Shown here: piece after piece, positions 54,956-64,000 of the stretch
Position numbering within the stretch: position 1 is the first letter of the stretch
How the letters are laid out: every line of letters begins with the position of its first letter
Source of the DNA: Sophora flavescens
Lineage: Eukaryota > Streptophyta > Magnoliopsida > Fabales > Fabaceae
Direction of reading: 5' to 3'
Assembly (NCBI GenBank): GCA_030762895.1
Contig: CM061064.1
Coordinates: 131,633,402 to 131,697,401, forward strand
DNA: 64,000 nucleotides
Notes under the pieces: generated by a model
What the model was told of the DNA's origin: nothing
What the model saw: only the letters and a program-made list of their open reading frames with translations
The model's database searches: none
Made by a program: the position numbers and the translations under genes

Positions 54956-55330
54956 CACTAGTGCAAAAGAGCCTTTCTAAAACGGTTGAAAAAGGCTTTC
55001 TACATTGGTTGACTAACCGTTGTAAATACGCTCGATGTAGAAAGTAGGGACTTTCTACAACGGTTGTCCAACCGTTAACCGTTGTAGAAAGTACATTTCT
55101 ACATCAATTGGAAGACACAATTGTTGTAGAAAGTGTGATTTCTACATCCAAATTGTGGAATCTGGTGGACTTTCTAGATCGGTTGTGTTGACCAACCGAT
55201 GTAGAAAGTTAACTTTCTACATCGATTTTTTTGACCAACCGATGTAGAAAGTGCGCTTCCTGGTTACTGGTGTGGACTTTCTACATTGGTTAAGATCACA
55301 ACTGATGTAGAAAGTCTTTTATTTTTTTAA
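54956..55330. mobile_element. CACTA element terminus with subterminal repeats
   Basis: CACTAGTGCAAAAGAG starts a 370-bp zone of direct and inverted copies of ACTTTCTACATCGGTTG and CAACCGATGTAGAAAGT words (at least ten). This is the standard look of a CACTA end with transposase-binding sites. The matching far end was not found in the window, so the element is truncated or unresolved. It differs from the terminus at 17712. Confidence 0.65.
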
Positions 55331-55448
55331 AAACCTCATCTGTTTCTTCCCTCACTTTCTTTCTTTGTTTCCATTCAGTTTTCAGTACACATCAACAAAA
55401 TCAACAACAACACAAAATCAACAAAAACTCAACAATTAATATTAACAC

Positions 55449-55506
<58 letters not shown>

Positions 55507-55950
55507 CAATATCCATATATATAATTAACAAGTGCTAATTAATCTAGCTATATCAACAAAAAAAACTAAACCTATATAAATGTCAAACTAATACATCTAA
55601 GATACAAATGGTTTACTATATTCAAGAAAGAAGTTTGCCCAACGCTTCTTGATGTCCTCAATTTCATTGTAAGAGAATGGTTCCACATTGTTGAAATTCT
55701 ACAAGTTCAAATAATATGAGATAAATAATATTAGCAAATAGAGTAAAACAAACATATGATAATTAACTCTTGTACTTAAAAACACTATTAATTACCTCCG
55801 CCCATCGGTCAGTAATACCGGTAGAGACAATAGTCAACATATGCCTCAAGACAAAAATCTTCACTCTCAGTTGCCCTGTTGTCGATTAGACTACAAATTA
55901 TAGATAATAATGAGTAAACATATAATAATTACTATTATTATTAATTAGGT
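55331..55950 (-). pseudogene. CACTA-associated protein remnant (two possible exons)
   Basis: On the minus strand about 55805-55890 reads QLRVKIFVLRHMLTIVSTGI.DRWAE, and about 55615-55700 reads a YNEIEDIKKRWANFFLEYS block. They are separated by AT-rich, intron-like DNA with GT..AG borders. These resemble the second ORF of plant CACTA elements from memory, but I cannot assign a named domain. An (AT)n run lies at 55449-55504. Confidence 0.4.
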
Positions 55951-58080
55951 CGTTTTCCCAAAAAAAAAAAAAAATTTCACAGTTCCTTAATAATATCCCT
56001 AAATAATAATTATATATTTATTATTAATTAATTAACAAATCTCATACAAATTGTTTAAGAGGGGTGTATTAGATTGAGATTTTAAAAGATTGTTTTGTTT
56101 GACAAACGTGATTTTGGATCGAATTGATTTTGTAGAATTGATTTCAATATAATTGAGTTTGAAGTAAAGTGATTTATGTTTGGATGTTTTTATTTTGAAA
56201 GCACGTTTGATGTAAAATGTAGCGTAATTTTTCATTCCAAAAGTAGAAACTACTCAAAGCTGCTTCTGATAGAATCAATTTTGCATGTAAAATTGCTTCC
56301 CTAAACGTGTAATCAAACACCTCTTTTTATACTAGAATCACGTTTGACAGGTGCAGAAGCACTTCTAGTGTCTCCAGAAATGAAACCAAACACACATTAT
56401 ATAGGATTGCAATGACTTATAAGACTTTTTTTCAAAGATTGTTATAATCAAGATTCTCATATGTGGATTTATATCATAAGACTTTATAAGATTTTAATGG
56501 ACTATATGAACTTATAAGATTTGAAAGGAACAAATGATTTTTTAGCAAACATTAAAAATCGAGTCACTGAAAAAGATAACAAAAAAATAAATAATTTTTA
56601 ATATATAAAAAATTCAATATAATTTTTTAATCTTTTAATTAATAGCCAATTTGGTAGCTTCATCTCCTCCTAAATAGCATTTCTTGACATTTCAACAAAA
56701 TTACAAGTTGAGAAAAGTTTACCAGGGAAAAAAACAAAACATAAATTCACCCATTTCTGTTTCTCATTTTTTAAAATTATATATATATATATATATATGA
56801 GATATGATTGATTGACATCATGTGTAAGTCTTTTGACTTACATCAAATCTGAACCATTGAAATTATATAATCTAATGGCTCAAAATATTCCATATAATTT
56901 TTATAAAAGATATTAGAAAGGCAGTAATCGGAGCATTTCTCCTTTCTATCCTATCACTACCCTTTTCTTCTTTATTAGGATTTCATAGACACAATGGATC
57001 CGTCGAAACCACCACAGTTGCCACCGCTGCCCCAATGTATAAGAAGAAATTTGGAAAAATTGAAAAAGCAAGAAGAAGGTCCCAGCGTATATATATACGT
57101 ACTCCATCATGCAAAAAATTAATGAAAACATATATTAAGGTGATTAATTAATCTTATTGAATCTTGTAAAAAATTATATTTGTTATCTAAATTATCCTGT
57201 ATTTAAAACTTTAATCTTCAGTAAATGAGTCATTGAAATCTATATTAAATGAAAGATATTTTGAAAATAATATCATTAAATGAGTCATTGAAAAATAAAA
57301 TTTATTTATATATTGAATCAAAAATCTTATAACTTTTTTGCTTATATATTGAACCGGGGAGTAGAGAGCAAGATATAGGCTGCAACTTAAAGGTGTCATC
57401 AGAAAAACCAACAAAAAAAAAAAATTTCAAATCTTGGTGGTTGTGTTGGCATCATTCTGTTAAAGATGGTTCTCAAACAGAGAACATTTGAGAACGGCTG
57501 AGAGGGAGCAAGAGTCTTGGAACTGTATTGAGAAAGAGAATCCCGGAATAAAAAAGGAAAAAACTTAGATACAGTTCTTTAGGTCCTGTTCTTACTGTTC
57601 TTCACACAAAATATAACACAATTATTATAATATGTCTTAAAAAATGCACCTATTTAATGAAAATAAATACCTTTTTGTGTCTAGAACAGTACCAACTGCA
57701 TATATGGTAATGTACCTAAGTCTAGTCCAATAAAAAAAGTCTTTTAGGTTTGGGTGGGATTTTGGGATGGGTTTAATATTTACACAAATTATATTTGAAC
57801 ATCTATTTGGGATATTTTTTTGGACATCTTAGAATAATAATTGTGTAAATAGATATAATGACAATTATGTAAATATAAATGTATTATTAACACACATATA
57901 TTTAGGATGTCCATCTTGGATAACACACCTCTAATATTTATACTTCAAACAAAAAAGTCTCATAAATCCATTAGATAAAATAATCCATCAAAATTAGCAA
58001 ACTTTTAAATATCAGCATATTTTTTGTCTTGATTGAATAACACTAGATTTGGATTCCCTCTAAAAAAAATAAAAATAATA
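55951..58080. other. AT-rich intergenic DNA with MITE-like pieces
   Basis: No coding domain is visible. The interval 56058-56560 starts GGGGTGTATTAGATTGAGATTTT, whose reverse complement is approximated at 59066-59091 (AAAATCTCAATCCAATACAC). The two could be ends of one broken MITE or of two copies. An (AT)n run is at 56777-56799. The rest is unremarkable. Confidence 0.35.
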
Positions 58081-58964
58081 CTCCCTCCGTTCTTTATTTC
58101 GGGTGTTTTAAGGTTTCTACACATAAATCAAGAAATCATTAATTTGCGTATATTTGTACTAAAATACCCTTATTTATATCATTAATTGTTTACAAATTCC
58201 AACTACATTTACTAATGTAAATAAATACTCCATACTCCACTAAGCCATTTACAAGCACCACTTTTGTTTTAGAACATGCAGTATTTATGACCGAATTTAA
58301 GTATTGATAGTTTTGTGTATTTTCAAGGCAAATCAACTTAGCTCTATCTAAGGGTATATATGGAAAAAATTAGTCAATTATACATTGGGTTAATAAAACA
58401 CCCATCGTTTCGAGAAAAAAAAATTAGCTAAAAACACCAAGGGTGCGTTTGATTTGCAAAAATTCAGGGGACTTGACAGTACAAAAATTTTTGTCCCATG
58501 AACAAACTACCAAAAAAAGACCAAATTATTCTTACATTTCTTCATCTCTCCCCTCTCCTCTCCCTCTCCCTCTCCCTCTCTCTCCCCCACCCTCGTTATT
58601 TAATTTTTTTCAAAATTAATGTTATATACAATATATATTAATAATATATATAATATTATTATGATAGTAATAATATATTATAATATATCTCTTCTTAAAA
58701 AAATATATTAACATATATAATATATATTATAAAATATATTATATATTGTCTTATACTTACATGTATTAATAATATTATATATTAATAAATAATAATATAT
58801 ATTACAAGGATATTATAGTAAAATTAATATTATTTTATTTGTACTGTCCATTATCTATCAAACAATATACATGATAAAAAGTTGTCATGTAACTCAAGGG
58901 GTTGTATTGTATCCTGTGCTTTAATGCGTAACAAATGCACCTCAAAAATAAGGAACACAGGGAG
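58081..58964. mobile_element. Stowaway-like MITE interrupted by another MITE
   Basis: Terminal inverted repeats CTCCCTCCGTTCTTTATTT (58081) and AAATAAGGAACACAGGGAG (to 58964) are flanked by TA on both sides, the target of Tc1/mariner-type Stowaway MITEs. The 884-bp span contains a second element at 58441-58942, leaving about 380 bp of its own. Confidence 0.6.
58441..58942. mobile_element. MITE nested in the Stowaway-like element
   Basis: Imperfect ends GGGTGCGTTTGATTTGC and GTAACAAATGCACCT are flanked by CAA on both sides (58438-58440, 58943-58945), a 3-bp duplication as in PIF/Harbinger- or CACTA-type elements. The internal sequence is CT-rich then AT-rich and non-coding. Superfamily assignment is tentative. 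Confidence 0.45.
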
Positions 58965-60249
58965 TAATAGTCTTAATTGAATATCACAAGACTTATTCAT
59001 ATTATCTAAAAATCTTAATTGAATATCATAAGACTTTTTTTAAATAAAAAAATCTTTTAAAATTGCATAAAATCTCAATCCAATACACACCCTAAATTTG
59101 TCATCATGAGGCATGGGCCACTTGTCATAAAAAGGGATTCAAATACTCTATCTTTGTGATGGGAAAAGGTAGGTGACTTTCATTCTATCTCTCTATTATA
59201 TTATTTTTTTTATTTTTTTTCTCGTTTTTCTCTTCTATTTTTTTTTTCTTAAAATTTACTAAAGTGACTTACATTTTTCCAAAAAAGGCAGAGGATATTA
59301 ATAATCCCATAAAAAGGCATCCATGCAAGAGTTGTGACTCCTGATTGTCTCCCTTTTAAAAAAAAAAAAAAGAGTTTTACTGCCGTTTTTTTATTTTTTT
59401 ATTTTTTGTCTATTTAATCATGGTGGTGGGTCCATTGTTCGGGCAAGTTACTAGTAGCCACATGAGAATTGAGATGCTTATCTGTTGTCGACACTGATAT
59501 CACTAAAAAAAACTAAAATAAAATGGGTAGCGTAAGAAGAGGATCCTGAATTTGGCAAGCGTGTCTTCCTTTCGGATTCAGGTGGTGTTTGGAAGAGCTT
59601 ATTTAAGTTCCTTTTGATTTATTTGATGATAAGTTTTTATGCAGTGTGTTTGACAGAGCTTATAAAAATAACTTATGTCATCCCATAATGAGTTTTTAAC
59701 TTATTTTCATAAGTCACTGGGAGAAGCTTATGGAATTATCACAAGAGCTTATGTACTAAACGCCCTCTCCGTGTTTTTCACTGTTTGAATCCTGTCATAC
59801 CTCTTTCTTTCTTTTTCTTTCTTTAAGCGCTTATGGCATAAGCTCTCATATTATAAGATCTTATATGATAAGCTCTTAATTAAATTGTTTACCCAAATCC
59901 TCTGAATAACAATTGCCACGTCTCAAGAAGAACACAAGAGAAAGAGAAAGAGAAATCCAACACCAAAATCTCTTCAACTTCTAGTCTTATTCTTATTCTT
60001 ATTTCGTTCCTTTCCTTAGTCCCTTCCCATCCCAATTCCAGTTTCCAAATAATGGCAATCTAAAAAAATAAATCTCATTCTCTTTATTCTCTCCCATAAT
60101 CTAAACCACATGCTGCTTCCTCTTCTTCTACGTTTAGTCTCAAACAATGGAGGTGCTTGATCTGTGGTGGTTGTGCCTGCTCTGACTATTTTAACCCTAC
60201 CTATCTAACTAAATAACCTGAACCAACAAGTGTGTGTGTGTGAGTGAGA
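58965..60249 (+). other. Upstream region and 5' leader of the DUF21/CBS gene
   Basis: Contains a possible MITE end (to about 59093), AT-rich DNA, a segment with AGAGCTTAT / ATAAGCTC inverted words (59580-59890) that looks like a MITE, and a CT-rich zone (59990-60140) typical of plant 5' leaders. A (TG)n run and TGAGTGAGA precede the start codon. I found no convincing TATA box; the transcription start is not determinable by eye. Confidence 0.4.
60147..60185 (+). promoter_or_regulatory. Possible 12-codon upstream ORF
   Basis: ATG in a strong context (AACAATGGAG: A at -3, G at +4) opens a short frame, MEVLDLWWLCLL, and stops at TGA 60183-60185. This is 64 bases before the main ATG. If it lies in the mature leader it could reduce initiation at the main start. 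Leader extent and splicing are unknown. Confidence 0.35.
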
Positions 60250-62729
60250 ATGGCGGTGGAGTATTCATGCTGCGAATCGGAGTTCTTCATACACATAGTG
60301 GTAATCGTGCTGCTGGTTCTGTTTGCTGGGTTGATGTCGGGCCTTACTTTGGGCCTTATGTCTTTGAGCCTCGTTGATCTTGAAGTTCTTGCTAAGTCTG
60401 GTACTCCCCAGGATCGTAAGCATGCCGGTAATAATTTCCCACTTTTTTGTTTTTTTTCCTCTTTAGCTCTTACCTCAAGTTCCCAAAATATATATGTATT
60501 TTAAAAATTATTTGAACGGTTCATTTAATTATCTCATTATTATTTCACTCCCAATGGGAATCGAGCAACTAATAAACAAGAAAGGAATGAGATTAAAGGT
60601 TTGGAAGAGTTATAGAGAATTTATTTTGGCTGAAGAAAATAAAGTTATTCAAATAGCTCAGGAAAATAGTTTATGATCTTCAATAAGTTTTTTTTAGCTT
60701 GTTTTAAAAAAGTAAAACCTATTTTGGAGGAATTTGAAGACTGCAGGAAAATGTGCCTTGATGTGATTTTTGAATAACAATAAAAATAAGAGATAGGTTG
60801 TTCAGATTGGATGGATAAAACCTTCAAGCACTGTAGAAACGTGAAGAACATGATTGCTTCTTTTGTTTTGGTTTGGATACAGTTATTGATTTTCTACCTG
60901 TTTGAAAACTTTTGTTTTTGTCATTACAGAGAAGATATTGCCGGTTGTCAGAAATCAACATTTGTTGCTTTGCACTCTACTAATTTGCAATGCTGGAGCC
61001 ATGGAGGTACAGCTGAAATCATCTGCTGGTGTCTGTGTATTTGTCCCATAGATTTAACATGGATTTAATATTCAAAATCACTGTTGCTTTTTTCAGGCGC
61101 TTCCTATTTTTCTTGATAGTCTTGTCACTGCATGGGGTGCTATCCTGATTTCCGTGACATTAATTCTTCTGTTTGGTGAGGTGAGAAAGTTCTGTCCTTG
61201 TAATAAAATACATGCCTGTCATAGATTAAAGGCCTGTCTCATCCCCCACCTTGTTCTTCATGGGTAGTACGTCCCATTTTACACAATGTGATTGTGGAAA
61301 TTAGAAATCTGGCTTCAGTCATGATTTATTTATAAGCAGTGTTATCAATGGCGGATGACGGATTATGGCAGCTAGCCAAAAATCCGCCATATAAATATGG
61401 CATTGCAGCCTATGGTGGAAACATGGCGGATATACTAGGCGTTTGCGGCCTATGGCGGCTGACAGGATCCGCCATGCCATAATGTCAGGGGCTCACGGTG
61501 CCGCCATGGTGGCAATTTGACAACACTGTTTATAAGTAATTAATTGCAATCATGATAAGTAGTTAAAGATTGTAAATCTTACTTGCTAGTTGCTACTTAT
61601 CAGTGTTCATTTTCTAACAAACTTTCTAAGGATACCTTTAAAATTAGTTGGATCCTGCTGAATGGTGTTTCTCACCCTGCTGGATTGCTGCAAGTCTGAC
61701 GTCTATTTGCCTAATATTTATTAAGAATATATTAGCATTCCATTAATCAGCATGGCATATAAAAGTGCTCTTACTTATGTTTACTTGTATGAAGATTATA
61801 CCCCAATCAGTTTGTTCTCGATATGGTTTAGTGATCGGTGCAACAGTGGCTCCCTTTGTCCGTGTACTTGTATGGATATGTTCTCCAGTTGCTTTTCCAA
61901 TTAGCAAGGTAACATACAGTGAGCAGAATTTTTTATCAATATTTTTATTTCAGAAAACATGGAGCAAATTTTATTTATGTCCTGATTCTTGTTTTCTTGC
62001 CTTTGTGTGCATTTATGTGGTTTTCCAGTTGTTGGACTTTTTACTGGGCCATCGACAAGAAGCCCTTTTCCGCAGAGCCGAGTTAAAAACACTTGTAAAT
62101 TTGCATGGTAATGAGGTCCGTATCAGAGCAATATGATGTTTTCAATAGAAAAAATGGCATCCATCTATATTTTACAATGTTTTCATTCATTTGCTCGAGA
62201 TTGAACAGAACCTGTATTCTGTGCTCATTTTTTCATTTCATCAGTAATTCAGTATGCTGTACTTCTCTACCTTTTATTTTTCAATGTAATTCGCCTGAAA
62301 TGTTACTAGGGCTATCTCATCTACTTCACTTCTTGTTGTTTGGAATCCTTCGCTTGGATATTCACGCTTCAACGTGTTTGATTTTACTGTTCATTTTTTA
62401 ATTGTACTAGGCTGGAAAAGGTGGCGAACTGACACATGATGAAACAACGATCATTGCTGGGGCACTTGAACTCAGTGATAAGACAGCCAGTGATGCCATG
62501 ACTCCTATATCTGAAACGTTTGCCATTGATATTAATTCAAAGCTTGATAGGTAAGGTGTTCTAGAAAATTTATAAATGAAAGCTAACTTTTGTATTTTAT
62601 TCAAATTTTACTCATCTAATTAAATGTCTATTACTGAGCAGGGAACTGATGAATGAAATATTGGAGAAAGGGCATAGCAGAGTCCCGGTCTATTACGAGC
62701 AGCCTACAAACATTATTGGACTTGTACTG
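60250..62729 (+). CDS. DUF21/CBS-domain membrane protein (CNNM-type), exons 1-7, 5' part of gene
   Basis: Exons read from GT..AG borders and continuous frame: 60250-60427, 60930-61006, 61097-61180, 61795-61908, 62029-62115, 62411-62550 and 62642-62729, giving 256 codons with no stop. Residues 1-150 form the DUF21 (CNNM) membrane domain: helix near 12-40 (FIHIVVIVLLVLFAGLMSGL, with the conserved GLMSGLTLGLMSLS), helix near 70-90 (LLLCTLLICNAGAMEALP), helix near 98-115 (AILISVTLILLFGEIIPQS) and one near 125-145. From about 205 a CBS domain begins (TPISETFAIDINS ... GHSRVPVYYEQPTNIIGLVL). The remaining exons lie beyond the window. From memory it most resembles Arabidopsis At2g14520/At4g33700, members of the CBSDUF/MGR group linked to magnesium transport; the exact orthologue is uncertain. 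ATG 60250 has a good context and matches family starts. Confidence 0.9.
61337..61528. mobile_element. hAT-type MITE in an intron of the DUF21/CBS gene, 192 bp
   Basis: It begins CAGTGTTATCAATGGCGG and ends ...GGCAATTTGACAACACTG (imperfect inverted ends). It is flanked by a perfect 8-bp duplication TTTATAAG (61329-61336, 61529-61536), the hAT hallmark. The interior has many GGCGGAT/ATCCGCC words that can fold back. It lies in the intron between exons 3 and 4 and does not touch splice sites. Confidence 0.85.
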
Positions 62730-64000
62730 GTATGGCATGTTATTTCCTTGATACCTTTAACAATGAACATTCATTTTCCTTGATACTACCTACAGTTTCA
62801 TCTCAATTTCATTTTGAGGTACCCTTTTTTTTAATTCAATATGTCAATTTTCTTTCCAAGAGGATCATTATAGATGTCAAATTTTCTTGTCTGTTTGATC
62901 AAAACTATCTTTCTAGATTATAACAGAATCACACAAACAACTTTTTGAAGGTTTACTTATTTGCCAGGATACTTAAATTGAAAGTCAGCCTCCATGTGGG
63001 ACATTAGCATCACTTGCAGTCATACTGAATGCTATAAGTGCTTAATAACTTAAGTTGAACAAATTAAACGCGAAATTAAACGAATTATAGGACAACTTAA
63101 GTTGAAAGTCAGGCTACACAAAAGATCAACCACACTTAACTGAGTTCATAGCAGGTTGAGCAGTGTAGAGGGGTTGGGTTATTGGGAAGAGAAATAAGTA
63201 GTTTGTCGTGGTGTGGGAGTTGCTTCCAGATAATGGAACTATATTTGAAAATATGATATGGTAGGCGCTAGATGATAATGTCTTCCTTAGGACTCCTGAG
63301 TCCTGACCCAATAATATTTCCTATAATTATGATTTTCTCTTGTTGGAAATCTTATTTCTCTATCATTTCTCTTTAGATCCATAAGTCACCGTTTGAGGCA
63401 GAGTTTCCTGCTTGAATACTACTGTAGATGTGTAAACTTTTATGCACTGCTTCTGTTGTATTGAATATTAATAGGGAATGCTCAGTTGCCTTCCAAATTA
63501 TGCTAAGCTCCATCTGAAATATTAGCAACCAAAGTACAGGTTTCTGAGCTAATTTTCTATTTTGAACAGTGAGTGTCAATTGACAATGAATGTCTTGGTT
63601 ATATTGGTATACTTTCCTCTGGGATTCTGGCTAGTGCTGGAATATAAATTGCCAAAAATTTATGTTCAACTTCGGTATTTGAGCCTTCCTTAAAAATGAG
63701 CAACAAAATACGTTTCTAATATTTAACTTAATTAAGAAACAAGCTCAGCACTTATTTATTTGGCGCAAAGCAGCTGTCATAAGGTCTTATGATATTTATG
63801 TCATTCCTGAGAAGACTGTTTAAGCCAACTAGCAGCTAACTATCAGGCACAAATACTTGCTGCATGTTGGCCAACTATGAAACAAGCTTAGTACTTCATT
63901 ATCACACACCAAATAGCACTCATAAGGTCCTATGGCATTTATAACATTATTGAGAACTGCTATTGGTTGGTCAATCATTTGCCAAAATGTTTGGTGCATG
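62730..64000 (+). other. Intron sequence downstream of exon 7 (no further exon recognised)
   Basis: After the GT donor at 62730 no open stretch resembling the rest of the first CBS domain or the second CBS domain was found to the window end. It is AT-rich, with short words similar to CATAAGGTC(T)TATG repeated at 63779-63795 and 63922-63936. The gene is expected to continue past 64000. Confidence 0.55.

Noticed and set aside
56994..57122. Short ORF starting MDPSKPPQLPPLPQ
   Set aside because: 42 codons, in AT-rich DNA with no homology I recognise and no transcription signal; too weak to call.
62730..64000. Further exons of the DUF21/CBS gene
   Set aside because: No stretch matches the expected remainder of the CBS domains with usable splice sites; it is treated as intron.

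Overview
This is plant nuclear DNA, most likely from a dicot and possibly a legume. That is inferred from the repeat families and from an intron-rich gene with dicot-like splice sites; no marker fixes the species. Nearly all of 1-56,000 is nested, mostly broken transposable elements. The right end (about 56,000-64,000) is a gene-bearing flank with small MITEs and the 5' half of one apparently intact host gene, a DUF21/CBS (CNNM-type) membrane protein at 60,250 onward.

Layout, left to right. 1-6519: 3' part of an Athila/Calypso-type Ty3 element (+) ending in a 1.4-kb LTR. 6520-10292: mosaic of a chromovirus remnant (+), a copia LTR tail and another Athila-type LTR. 10293-17711: 5'-truncated copia (Sirevirus-like) pol pseudogene (+), split by a complete 5759-bp element on the minus strand (10693-16451) that has two 1537-bp LTRs, a tRNA-Asp-type primer site, a gag-like ORF, no pol and an AACTC target duplication. 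17712-18627, 38389-39499 and 54799-54950: three pieces of one CACTA transposase-related pseudogene (minus) that still read across the insertions. The first gap holds a copia solo LTR (18628-38383, TTATT duplication), which itself contains a 4.2-kb chromovirus solo LTR (19285-23509, GTACA) and a chromovirus (23987-37998, minus). Inside that chromovirus's 5' LTR lies another solo LTR (31622-36054, CAAAC), which carries a copia solo LTR (33164-34247, TCTAC). The second gap holds a composite chromovirus (39505-54793, ACAAT, minus) with three LTRs and two truncated pol copies, its middle LTR interrupted by a 5'-truncated Sirevirus-like copia (45647-50732) with a long intact RT-RNase H frame. 54956-56000: end of another CACTA element.

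Point of greatest interest: at least six LTR families here that do not share LTR sequence carry arrays of short, CG-containing inverted repeats upstream of a TATA box. Each family has its own 'word': TCACGGCC/GGCCGTGA, CTCGCGAGGCGAG, GAGCACGGTCGTGCTC, TACATCGATGTA, GTAATCGATTAC, and a CGTCCA array. By position these look like U3 enhancer or silencing modules. A nearly full-length 5S rRNA-like sequence also sits antisense in the 3' untranslated part of one chromovirus.

The elements do not act together as a pathway. Their order of insertion can be read from target duplications and interrupted reading frames. Only the host gene is likely to have an organismal function, and a 192-bp hAT-type MITE sits in one of its introns.
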